Source of the DNA: Macrothele yani | Taxonomy: Eukaryota; Arthropoda; Arachnida; Araneae; Macrothelidae | Reading direction: 5' to 3' | Length of the DNA stretch: 64,000 nt | NCBI GenBank assembly: GCA_039090855.1 | Contig: CM077034.1 | Location: 223,350,331-223,414,330 of the forward strand | Position numbers and translations under genes: made by a program | Notes under the pieces: generated by a model | Database searches by the model: none | Seen by the model: the letters and a program-made list of their open reading frames with translations, nothing else | Told to the model about the DNA's origin: nothing | Shown here: positions 14,550 to 24,100 of the stretch, one piece after another | How the letters are laid out: every line of letters starts with the position of its first letter | Numbering within the stretch: position 1 is the first letter of the stretch

Positions 14550-14695
14550 TTTAATCAACCCACAAATACAGTTTTGAACATGCTGCAAGGGTAAGGGGTT
14601 AGACAACATAGAGCTGTAGATAACACCCCCCCCCCTCTCGAAGCAGGCTTAAGAGTGCTGGTATAACTTTTAAGCGACCCACAAATACAGTCCAT
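14550..14695. repeat. degenerate right edge of the 270-bp satellite
   Basis: The last unit is mutated (CATGCTGCAAGGG, ACAACATAGAGC, a long C tract, GAAGCAGGCTTAAG) and passes into unique sequence near 14695. Worn edge units are usual where unequal exchange no longer homogenises the end of an array. Confidence 0.85.
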
Positions 14696-15189
14696 GATGT
14701 ACCAAAATACTCTTGGCTGCCCTTAATTTCTGTTCAACGCGTTACAATTCACCTGCAAAGTTCCCCTGCTAGCACTCGGCCAGTCCTGTATATGTTGACA
14801 CAAATAGTATATCCAAAATATTCAAAATTGTTACCATTTTTATCTCTGTGCACCACATCCTTGGTTCACCACTGTACCATCGACAAATTGTCATTGCTGC
14901 TTTATCAGTCACAGCTTCGACAATACCTATACCTTTATTTGCACACTGTAGTTATTCCGTATCGGTATCGTTGATATCAGACGTGTAGATCTTGTGTTCA
15001 ATACTTATAAACCAGAAGACGTAAGGTGTTATGATTTAATTAAAATATCTAAAATAGTACGACCTCTGTTCTCAATCCCTTCTCAAACTATTAAAATCTG
15101 TGATAAACTAAAGAACTTTAAAAATGGAATATAAAATATTCAAAAGCATCAAAGGGCACAACAGAAGCTCCTGAGCCTTTTATAGTCAT
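14696..15189. other. unique spacer, nothing recognised
   Basis: AT-rich single-copy sequence between two tandem arrays. No convincing open frame, RNA gene or mobile-element end was seen. Confidence 0.6.
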
Positions 15190-16430
15190 CAGCCAAGCAA
15201 TTAGTAATGACTTAATGAGTTCCTGTCCATGCTCTTCAAACAGTAAAGCAATTAGTAATGACACCTCAATGAGTTCCTGTCCATACTCCTCAAACAGAAA
15301 AGCAATAAGTAATGACTCTTCAATGAGTTCCTGTCCATACTCCTCAAACAGTAAAGCAGTTAGTAATGACTCCTCAATTAGTTCCTGTCCATACTCCTCA
15401 AACAGCAAAGCAATTAGTAATGACTCCTCAATGAGTTTCTGTCCATGCTCTTCAAACAGCAAAGCAATTATTAATGACTCCTCAATGAGTTCCTGTCCAT
15501 GCACCTCAAACAGCAAAGCAATTGGTAATGACTCCTCAATGAGTTCCTGTCCATACTCCTCAAACAGTAAAGCAATTAGTAATGACTCCTCAATGAGTTC
15601 CTGTCCATACTCCTCAAACAGCAAAGCAATTAGTAATGACTCCTCAATGGGTTCCTGTTCATACTCCTCAAACAGTAAAGCAATTAGTAATGACTCCTCA
15701 ATGGGTTCCTGTTCATACTCCTCAAACAGTAAAGCAATTAGTAATGACTCCTCAATGAGTTCCTGTTCATACTCCTCAAACAGCAAAGCAATTAGTAATG
15801 ACTCCTCAATGAGTTCCTGTCCATACTCCTCAAACAGCAAAGCAATTAGTAATGACTCCTCAATGAGTTCCTGTTCATACTCCTCAAACAGCAAAGCAAT
15901 TAGTAATGACTCCTCAATGAGTTTCTGTCCATACTCCTCAAACAGCAAAGCAATTAGTAATGACTCCTCAATGGGTTCCTGTTCATACTCCTCAAACAGT
16001 AAAGCAATTAGTAATGACTCCTCAATGGGTTCCTGTTCATACTCCTCAAACAGTAAAGCAATTAGTAATGACTCCTCAATGAGTTACTGTTCATACTCCT
16101 CAAACAGCAAAGCAATTAGTAATGACTCCTCAATGAGTTCCTGTCCATACTCCTCAAACCGCAAAGCATAGTAATGACTCAATGAGTTCCTGTCCATACT
16201 CCTCAAACAGTAAAGCAATTAGTAATGACTCCTCAATGAGTTCCTGTCCATACTCCTCAAACAGTAAAGCAATTAGTAATGACTCCTCAATGGGTTCCTG
16301 TTCATACTCGTCAAACAGTAAAGCAATTAGTAATGACTCCTCAATGAGTTCCTGTCCATACTCCTCAAACAGCAAAGTAATTAGTAATGACTCCTCAATG
16401 AGTTCCTGTCCATACTCCTCATTCACCCCT
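15190..16430. repeat. 54-bp minisatellite, about 22 units, open on both strands
   Basis: Tandem 54-bp unit, exactly 18 codons. The plus strand reads an 18-residue Ser/Asn/Lys-rich repeat (MSSCPYSSNSKAISNDSS) in a frame open over 15215-16171 and again over 16182-16463. The minus strand reads an acidic, leucine-rich repeat (LLFEEYGQELIEESLLIA) in frames open over 15118-15948 and 16154-16444. One damaged unit near 16160-16185 shifts frame on both strands. Variants between units (CCA/TCA, CCC/CTC, AGT/GGT) change residues on both strands, so neither frame shows clear protein-level constraint. Most likely a non-coding minisatellite whose length is a multiple of three. A repetitive coding exon cannot be excluded. 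Confidence 0.9.
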
Positions 16431-16440
16431 ACCGATACTA

Positions 16441-16844
16441 ACATGAAAAATGACTCAAACTAAGGATTTGGAAGAGTGGAGAAGAACTGGATTTTCATGG
16501 ATCTGTGGATGCTGTTCTGATAACCTTTCTATGGAGACTTAAACAAAGCACTTCGTATGGGAAATGCATAGGGCTTCATCGTTAGTGATTTAATACTCGA
16601 ATGTTCACTGAATAATGCATTGATCTCAGAAGAACTAGAATTTTCCAACTCACTGAACGGAAGACTTAAAAAAGAGAGGGAGAGAGTACTTACACCATTC
16701 ATTAAGTAATCCAAATTTATTCACATTAAGTTGATTCACAAAACCATAATTGCTCACTGATAACTGCAGTTAGATTTAACCCACACCACATAAGTTGATA
16801 GAACTGGTAGCACTGAATGTAATGTAAGTGACACAGGGATTGAC
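16441..16844. other. spacer, nothing recognised
   Basis: About 400 bp between the 54-bp minisatellite and the LINE tail, with a purine-rich AAAGAGAGGGAGAGAG stretch near 16670. No feature can be supported. Confidence 0.5.
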
Positions 16845-17505
16845 AGGTGAATGAGTTTGTGTATTTAGGAAGCATGTTTGACAGAGAGAAGAAATTGGAT
16901 CGTGAAATTAGTAAGCAAGTGAATTCTTCATTGAAAGTCATGGCTGCTGTTGGAAGTTTTCACAGGAATGATGTGTTTGTTCTCAAGAGAGCCCCACATA
17001 GCTGTGTATGAAAGTGTAATTGTTCCTACTCTGATGTATGCCAGTGAAACCCTGGGTACTACAGAAGAAATTAGAAGTCATTTGTGTGAGGAATGAAAAT
17101 GTCTAGCAGTTGTGTGATCTGAAGCAAAATGTTGTTAGCAAGGTGGAGACATATGCATCGATGGTTTGGCCATGTTGAAAGAATGAGTGATGAGATACTT
17201 ACTGAGAATTTTTTTTTCAACCCAAGTGACTGGAAGGAAAGGCAGAGGAAGGCCAAGGAAATAATGGGAGTTTCAGATTCAGAAGTGCCTGCATGAGAAA
17301 AAGATTATGAGTATGAAGTATAGAAGATCTTATGTATGGCGTGTGATGGATGTAGGTGAAGCCCAATTTGTATGTCAAGATAGCTGTAAATGGAGAAGTT
17401 TGATATGGCAATAGTAAGTAAAAATTATCTGGTAGTTTGTATTTCTTTTTGGAGCTAATCTCTGAATCTCAGAGAACAGCTTAGAGATATGTACATAAGG
17501 TGATA
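16845..17505 (+). pseudogene. 3' end of a non-LTR retrotransposon (reverse transcriptase C-terminus)
   Basis: Conceptual plus-strand translation in shifting frames starts VYLGSMFDREKKLDREISKQ and continues through a degraded 'RWFGHVERMSDE' segment to 'TGRKGRGRPRK', 'KYRRSYVWRVMDVGEAQ' and 'DSCKWRSL'. This is the C-terminal tail of the reverse transcriptase open frame of a LINE, by family resemblance CR1/Jockey-like. The fragment is 5'-truncated and has several stops and frameshifts, so it is a dead 3' copy. It shares its terminal sequence, including GAGAACAGCTTAG, with the minus-strand copy at 37488-37930. A third fragment of the same family lies at 51510-51880. The exact clade is uncertain. 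Confidence 0.75.
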
Positions 17506-17691
17506 TTTTTTTACGATGAAACAAGCACACGCACACTGCCATTTTAACCGTTTCGTTGCCGACGAGAGAGGAGAACAACAGCAGCTTCATTTCGGCGGTA
17601 GGAGAAAGCGAGAGAGTTTTGCCCAGTGTGGCAGTGACATCTATCGTCCTCTTGAACTGCGGCAGACACATCTTGGTATTTCACATTCACG
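17506..17691. other. short unassigned stretch
   Basis: Unassigned sequence between the LINE tail and the start of the mariner-associated block. It contains a short open frame without recognisable content. Confidence 0.4.
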
Positions 17692-17913
17692 ACGTAAAAC
17701 ATGACACTTTCGGCAAAGTCCAGATTATATTTTAAAGTTAAAAAATTGAAAAATGACACGTCCTGCACTGGGTGGACAAGAAACATTTTGGAGCCCACCC
17801 TTGGGGACATCCCTTGAACAGCATCGCATGCTGGGCATCATTTGTGCTTTTGTGCCTTGTGTTTTTTTGTTCTCTAGCTCTTTTTGAGCTCAGACCTGTC
17901 AGCCATACGCAAC
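17692..17913 (+). repeat. dispersed block, probably mariner 5' region
   Basis: This roughly 220-bp block (ACACTTTCGGCAAAGTCC through GAGCTCAGACCTGTCAGCC) is repeated in inverse orientation at about 37935-38150. Here it is followed at once by the ATG of a mariner-like frame, so I infer it is that element's 5' untranslated region. Confidence 0.6.
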
Positions 17914-18530
17914 ATGGATTTGAAGCATGAAGTGCGAGTGTTGGAAATTTTGCGTGTATCTGGGAGTAATGCTGACTGAGATATTTGAACTCAGGTGAAG
18001 GGCACTTGAACTCAGGTGAAGGGCATTTTTATTTTCTGGTAACAAAAGCATTTTTCAAGTGGTGCAGAAACCTGTGAAGACGAACCTCAAACTGGAAGAC
18101 CCCTGACCACCTTCAACATCAATCAGGTGTTGATTGATGTCAAGATATGAAATCGTTGCCTAACAGTCCATGCTGTAGCTAAGTAGATTGGTGTGGCAAA
18201 GGTGGTATCAAGTGGGTGCCAACAACAGCTGTTGGAAGAGCTGGAAAGTCATCACATCGTGTCCTATCAGCAGTAGAAAAGCTGAGAAATTATCCTGCTT
18301 TCCTAGAGAGGATATCATGTGTGATGTGGTGTGGTTTCGCATTGCAGCCATCAAAATGGAAGCACCCAATGAAGCCCTTGATCAAAAAAGCCAAAGTGCA
18401 GCCTAGTGTTAGAAGAGTGATGACCTATTCTTTTTTGATAAAGCAGGTGTGATCTACGACTACTGCATTCCACAAGGACAAACTCACAGATTCCTACTGT
18501 GCACATGTTTTCAAGGATATCTTCAAATAA
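17914..18530 (+). pseudogene. mariner-like transposase remnant, internally deleted
   Basis: From the ATG at 17914 (MDLKHEVRVLEILRVSGSN) the frame is broken by stops. It then gives an 'EDEPQTGRPLTT' segment followed by 'NRCLTVHAVA', resembling the N-terminal helix-turn-helix region of mariner transposases. It ends with 'FFDKAGVIYDYCIPQGQT', resembling the core segment downstream of the first catalytic Asp. Intervening catalytic sequence is missing, and only about 615 bp remain of a family that normally needs about 1.04 kb. The element is inactive. Neither terminal repeat was identified with confidence. Assignment to mariner is good; the subfamily is not determined. Confidence 0.6.
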
Positions 18531-18540
18531 AAAATTGCCT

Positions 18541-18767
18541 GCCACCCTTGTAGTGCAGTGGTCTAAGCGATAGCTTCTTTCTGATAATTTGTCCAGCATG
18601 GGGTCCGGGTGAGAATCCTGGTAAGGCATGGATGCCATGTTTGTCTTACAACACTGGCTCTCTCCCTTCCCTGGAACCAGTGACCCTAAATTAGGGACGG
18701 GCGACTGCTTATAGCCCATTGAGTTGCTCACGGTGGTCGTTAAACCTCCAATCAAAGAAAAAAAAAA
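18541..18767 (+). mobile_element. tRNA-derived SINE
   Basis: The head (GTAGTGCAGTGGTCTAAGCG, then GGTGAGAATCC about 55 bp later) resembles pol III A and B boxes of a tRNA-type promoter. The B box matches the GGTTCGAATCC consensus at 9 of 11 positions. A body follows with a perfect CCCTAA-ATTAGGG palindrome, the conserved tail GTCGTTAAACCTCCAATCAAAG and an A-run. This is the ordinary layout of a tRNA-derived SINE. The tail portion seeds the tandem array to its right. Confidence 0.7.
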
Positions 18768-19853
18768 AAGGATATTGTGTTTGTCTTACGGTACTGGCTC
18801 TCTCCCTTCCGTGGAACCAGTGATCTTAAATTAGGGACGGGCTACTGCTTATAGCCCATTGAGTTGCTGACGGTGGTCGTTAAACCTCCAATCAAAGAAA
18901 AAAAAAGGATATTGTGTTTGTCTTACGGTACTGGCTCTCTCCCTTCCGTGGAACCAGTGATCTTAAATTAGGGACGGGCTACTGCTTATAGCCCATTGAG
19001 TTGCTGACGGTGGTCGTTAAACCTCCAATCAAAGAAAAAAAAGGATGTTGTGCTTGTCTTACGGTACTGGCTCTCTCCCTTCCCTGGAACCAGTGACCCT
19101 AAATTAGGGACGGGCGACTGCTTATAGCCCATTGAGTTGCTCACGGTGGTCGTTAAACCTCCAATCGAAGAAAAAAAAAAGGATATTGTGTTTGTCTTAC
19201 GGTACTGGCTTTCTCCGTTCCCTGGAACCAGTGACCCTAAATTAGGGACAGGGGACTGCTTATAGCCCATTGAGTTGCTCACGGTGGTCGTTAAACCTCC
19301 AATCAAAGAAAAAAAAAAAGGATATTGTGTTTGTCTTACGGTACTGGCTTTCTCCGTTCCCTGGAACCAGTGACCCTAAATTAGGGACAGGCGACTGCTT
19401 ATAGCCCATTGAGTTGCTCACGGTGGTCGTTAAACCTCCAATCAATCAATGGATGTTGTGTTTGTCTTATGGCACTGGTTTTCTCCCTTCCCTGGAACCA
19501 GTGACCCTAAATTAGGGACGGGCGGCTGCTTATAGCCCATTGAGTTGCTCACGGTAGTCGTTAAACCTCCAATCAAAGAAAAAAAGAAAGGATATTGTGC
19601 TTGTCTTACGGTACTGGCTCTCTCCCTTCCCTGGAACCAGTGACCCTAAATTAGGGACGGGCGGCTGCTTATAGCCCATTGAGTTGCTCACGGTGGTCGT
19701 TAAACCTCCAATCAAAGAAAAAAAGAAAGGATATTGTGCTTGTCTTACGGTACTGGCTCTCTCCCTTCCCTGGAACCAGTGACCCTAAATTAGGGACGGG
19801 CGACTGCTTATAGCCCATTGAGTTGCTCACGGTGGTCGTTAAACCTACAACCA

Positions 19854-19857
<4 letters not shown>
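18768..19857 (+). repeat. tandem amplification of the SINE 3' half, 8 further units
   Basis: Eight units of about 131-141 bp start with GGATRTTGTG near 18771, 18907, 19043, 19181, 19320, 19451, 19590 and 19729. Each repeats the non-tRNA body and tail of the SINE, ending in CCTCCAATCAAAG plus a short A-run. The tRNA-like head is absent from every unit, so this is local tandem growth and not serial SINE insertion. Units differ by a few substitutions (CTCACGG/CTGACGG, GACCCTA/GATCTTA). Confidence 0.92.

Positions 19858-19884
<27 letters not shown>
19858..19884 (+). repeat. A-homopolymer closing the SINE-tail array
   Basis: Run of about 27 A that ends the SINE-tail array and directly abuts the truncated mariner to the right. 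Confidence 0.9.
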
Positions 19885-19887
<3 letters not shown>

Positions 19888-20570
19888 CCCACCACACACA
19901 CAACAGCACCTTTTCCCCGTGGATATCCTGTTTTGCAGTGGATGTTGATGGACTGGCTTGGGTCTACCCGGGATCGCTTGTGTACGGGGTTGTCGCAGTA
20001 GACCCATTTTTCATCCCCGGTGACAGCCTTCCACAAGAAATTTCCCCCTGAAACCTCTTCAGCAGCGACATGCAGATGCCCAATCGTTTACGAATATTAC
20101 GCTCCGTTAAAGTATGTGGAACCTACTTACCACATCTTCTGGATCTTCCCCAAGGCCTGTAGAAGTTGCACCGCCGTCGACTGAACCACTTCCAAACGTT
20201 TCGCCAGTTGCGTGGTCGACTGTGTGGCATCCTCTTGCAACAGCGATTCCAGCTCCTCGTGCGGGAGTTCCTGCGGTCCACCTGCGCGTGGCTTGTCTCC
20301 CAAGCTGAGATCACCTTTCGGAAACCCGACGAACAATTCTCGACACTTCCACTCGCCCACAACCATTTTGCCATACGCCCGACATGTTGAACCGTATGCT
20401 TCACTCGCACTTTTCCCTAAATCAAACCTGAATAACAAACAGTGCCACAAGTGAACTTTATTAACCATCGTGCTTGGGTTCATGCACGAACTGACGGCTC
20501 GGGTCGTCCGCCGGTTAGACCCCTACAGCGCCTCCTAGTGGGGGTGGTGGAAACTTTCGCATACCCTAAA
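19885..20570 (-). pseudogene. mariner transposase, 5' half only
   Basis: Minus-strand frame starting with MVNKVHLWHCLLFRFDLGKS near 20468 matches the first helix-turn-helix region of mariner transposases. 'CREL', 'GDLSLGDKPRAGGP' and 'STTQLAKRLEVVQSTAVQLL' follow. After a break the frame 20036-19845 gives 'AVTGDEKWVYCDN', which holds the first catalytic Asp, then a frameshifted 'VWWD'-type segment. The element stops at the A-run near 19885, so the second and third catalytic Asp are missing. The right (5') end near 20560 reads TTAGGGTATGCGAAAG on the minus strand and is probably its terminal repeat. Dead half-copy. Confidence 0.8.
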
Positions 20571-20579
20571 TAATAAAAC

Positions 20580-21100
20580 ATTCAGACACATTATTATGAA
20601 TGTACAAATATTTTGACATGAGAGGTTAAAAAACTTGATTGCTATTCTCAGCATATAAGGAAATGCTTTTCCTATACTCACTATATTCCTTATCTATTCC
20701 TAGCTGGTCCCATGCCTGGAGAAAGGATAAGGCCGACGACAGCTAGGGCCTGCAGTCTCGAAAAATTGCTGTATCGATATGGGGAAATACCATCGATTAC
20801 TCACTACTCTACTTAGGGTGGAAACGTTTTTTCTATTGCTAGCTGATTCCAGTACTGGAAAAAGGTATGGTTAATTGACAGGTAGGGCATACTGACGCAA
20901 AAGCGTGCTCCAACAGCATGAGGAAATGCCACCCCTTTCTCAGTACGCTACCTAGGTAGGACAAGCTTCTTCGTCCTGGCAAATCTTATACCTGGGAGAA
21001 CAATAGCGACAGGGTATATCATTACAAAATGTACTGCAAGCTTCAGCTAGAGAAGGAGGATACCAACTTTATATGTCCCAGTTATCATTTTTCAGCAAGT
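20580..21100. repeat. degenerate ~130-bp repeats
   Basis: Three weakly similar blocks can be aligned through GGAAATRC followed by CTCASTAC, near 20658, 20778 and 20922. Two also share CTATTSCTAGCTG, TCC, and a CTGGARAAAGG core. They look like an old, diverged tandem repeat next to the 79-bp satellite. No coding content. Confidence 0.4.
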
Positions 21101-21104
21101 CAGA

Positions 21105-24100
21105 TCACCACACGTGAAGTTCCCCAATACTTGGATGGGCCTACCTCCCTCTAACCACCTCACTTCCTTTAGAAGTGAGGGAATATCTATACCTGAAGTT
21201 CCCCAATACGTGGATGGGTCTACCTATCTCCCTCTAACCACCTCACTTTCTTTAGAAGTGAGGGGATATCTATACCTGAAGTTCCCCATTACTTGGATGG
21301 GTCGACCTTCCTCTAACCACCTCACTTCCTTTAGAAGTGCGGCAATATCTATACCTGAAGTTCCTCAATACTTGGATGGGTCTGCCTCCCTGTAACCACT
21401 TCACTTCCTTTAGAAGTGAGCGAATATCTCTACCTGAAGTTTCCCAACACTTGGATGGTTCTACCTCCTCTAACCACCTCACTTCCTTTAGAAGTGAGGG
21501 AATATCTATACCTGAAGTTCCCCAATACTTGGATGGGTCTACCTCCCTCTAACCACCTCACTTCCTTTAGAAGTGAGGGAATATCTATACCTGAATTCCC
21601 GATACTTGGATGGGTCTACCTCCCTCTAACCACCTCACTTCCTTTAGAAGTGAGGGGATATCTATACCTGAAGTTCCCCAATACTTGGATGGGTCTACCT
21701 CCCTCTAACCACCTCACTTCCTTTAGAAGTGAGGGGATATCTATACCTGAAGTTCCCCAATTCTTGGATGGGTCTACCTCCCTCTAACCACCTCACTTCC
21801 TTTAGAAGTGAGGGGATATCTATACCTGAAGTTCCCCATTACTTGGATGGGTCGACCTTCCTCTAACCACCTCACTTCCTTTAGAAGTGAGGGAATATCT
21901 ATACCTGAAGTTCCCCAATACGTGGATGGGTCTACCTAACTCCTCTAACCACCTCACTTTCTTTAGAAGTGAGGGAATATCTATACCTGAAGTTTCCCAA
22001 TACTTGGATGGGTCTACCTCCCTCTAACCACCTCACTTCCTTTAGAAGTGAGGGAATATCTATACCTGAAGTTTCCCAATACTTGGATGGGTCTACCTCC
22101 CTCTAACCACCTCACTTCCTTTAGAAGTGAGGGAATATCTATACCTGAAGTTTCCCAATACTTGGATGGGTCGACCTTCCTCTAACCACCTCACTTCCTT
22201 TAGAAGTGAGGGAATTTCTATACCTGAAGTTCCTCAATACTTGGATGGGTCTGCCTCCCTGTAACCACTTCACTTCCTTTAGAAGTGAGCGAATATCTAT
22301 ACCTGAAGTTTCCCAACACTTGGATGGGTCTACCTCCCTCTAACCACCTCACTTCCTTTAGAAGTGAGGGAATATCTATACCTGAAGTTCCCCAATACTT
22401 GGATGGGTCTACCTCCTCTAACCACCTCACTTCCTTTAGAAGTGAGGGAATATCTATACCTGAAGTTCCCCAATACGTGGATGGGTCTACCTAACTCCCT
22501 CTAACCACCTCACTTCCTTTAGAAGTGAGGGAATATCTATACCTGACGTTCCTCAATACTTGGATGGGTCTGCCTCCCTCTAACCACCTCACTTCCTTTA
22601 GAAGTGAGGCAATATCTATACCTGAAGTTTCCCAATACTTGGATGGGTCTACCTCCCTCTAACCACCTCACTTCCTTTAGAAGTTAGGGAATATATATAC
22701 CTGAAGTTCCCCAATACTTGGATGGGTCTACCTCCCTCTAACCACCTCACTTCCTTTAGAAGTGAGGGAATATCTATACCTGAAGTTTCCCAATACTTGG
22801 ATGGGTCTACCTCCCTCTAACCACCTCACTTCCTTTAGAAGTGAGGGAATATCTATACCTGAAGTTTCCCAATACTTGGATGGGTCTACCTCCCTCTAAC
22901 CACCTCACTTCCTTTAGAAGTTAGGGAATATATATACCTGAAGTTCCCCAATACTTGGATGGGTCTATTTCCTCTAACCACCTCACTTCCTTTAGAAGTG
23001 AGGGAATATCTATACCTGAAGTTTCCCAACACTTGGATGGGTGTACCTCCCTCTAACCACCTCACTTCCTGTAGAAGTGAGGGAATATCTATACCTAAAG
23101 TTCCCCAAAACTTGGATGAGTGTACCTCCCTCTAACCACCTCACTTCCTTTAGAAGTGAGGGAATATCTATACCTGAAGTTTCCCAATACTTGGATGGGT
23201 CTACCTCCCTCTAACCACCTCACTTCCTTTAGAAGTTAGGGAATATATATACCTGAAGTTCCCCAATACTTGGATGGGTCTACCTCCCTCTAACCACCTC
23301 ACTTCCTTTAGAAGTTAGGGAATATATATACCTGAAGTTCCCTAATACTTGGATGGGTCTACCTCCCTCTAACCACCTCACTTCCTTTAGAAGTGAGGGA
23401 ATATCTATACCTGAAGTTTCCCAATACTTGGATGGGTCTACCTCCCTCTAACCACCTCACTTCCTGTAGAAGTGAGGGAATATCTATACCTAAAGTTCCC
23501 CAAAACTTGGATGAGTGTACCTCCTCTAACCACCTCACTTCCTTTAGAAGTGAGGGAATATCTATACCCGAAGTTTCCCAATACTTGGATGGGTCTACCT
23601 CCCTCTAACCACCTCACTTCCTTTAGAAGTTAGGGAATATATTTACCTGAAGTTCCCCAATACTTGGATGGGTCTACCTCCCTCTAACCACCTCACTTCC
23701 TTTAGAAGTTAGGGAATATCTATACCTGAAGTTCCCCAATACGTGGATGGGTCTACCTAACTCCCTCTAACCACCTCACTTTCTTTAGAAGTGAGGGAAT
23801 ATCTATACCTGAAGTTTCCCAATACTTGGATGGGTCTACCTCCCTCTAACCACCTCACTTCCTTTAGAAGTGAGGGAATATCTATACCTGAAGTTTCCCA
23901 ATACTTGGATGGGTCTACCTCCCTCTAACCACCTCACTTCCTTTAGAAGTGAGGGAATATCTATACCTGAAGTTTCCCAATACTTGGATGGGTCGACCTT
24001 CCTCTAACCACCTCACTTCCTTTAGAAGTGAGGGAATTTCTATACCTGAAGTTCCTCAATACTTGGATGGGTCTGCCTCCCTGTAACCACTTCACTTCCT

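Larger units (their letters stand above)
1..14695. repeat. 270-bp satellite array, about 53 units
   Basis: Head-to-tail array with a period near 270-273 bp that continues past the left window edge. Each unit holds three related subunits of about 110, 84 and 76 bp. Each subunit carries a TTGAACATGCYCCAAGG-like start, a GAGCTGTAG core and an end in GACCCACAAATA, so the unit is a higher-order repeat of an older roughly 80-bp monomer. The 110-bp subunit contains a C-rich tract of variable length, which causes most length differences between units. An AGATCT site occurs once per unit. Identity between units is very high, so the array has been homogenised recently. Repeated minus-strand open frames of about 65-100 codons (one of 337 codons at 6647-7660) follow from the unit lacking stops in that frame, and I do not call them genes. 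Confidence 0.97.

Noticed and set aside
1..14695. CRISPR-like array
   Set aside because: Direct repeats without variable spacers, units of 270 bp, eukaryotic context; it is a satellite.
18670..19810. Telomere-like CCCTAA/TTAGGG motifs in each SINE-tail unit
   Set aside because: Only one CCCTAA-ATTAGGG palindrome per ~137-bp unit and never in tandem, so not a telomeric tract.
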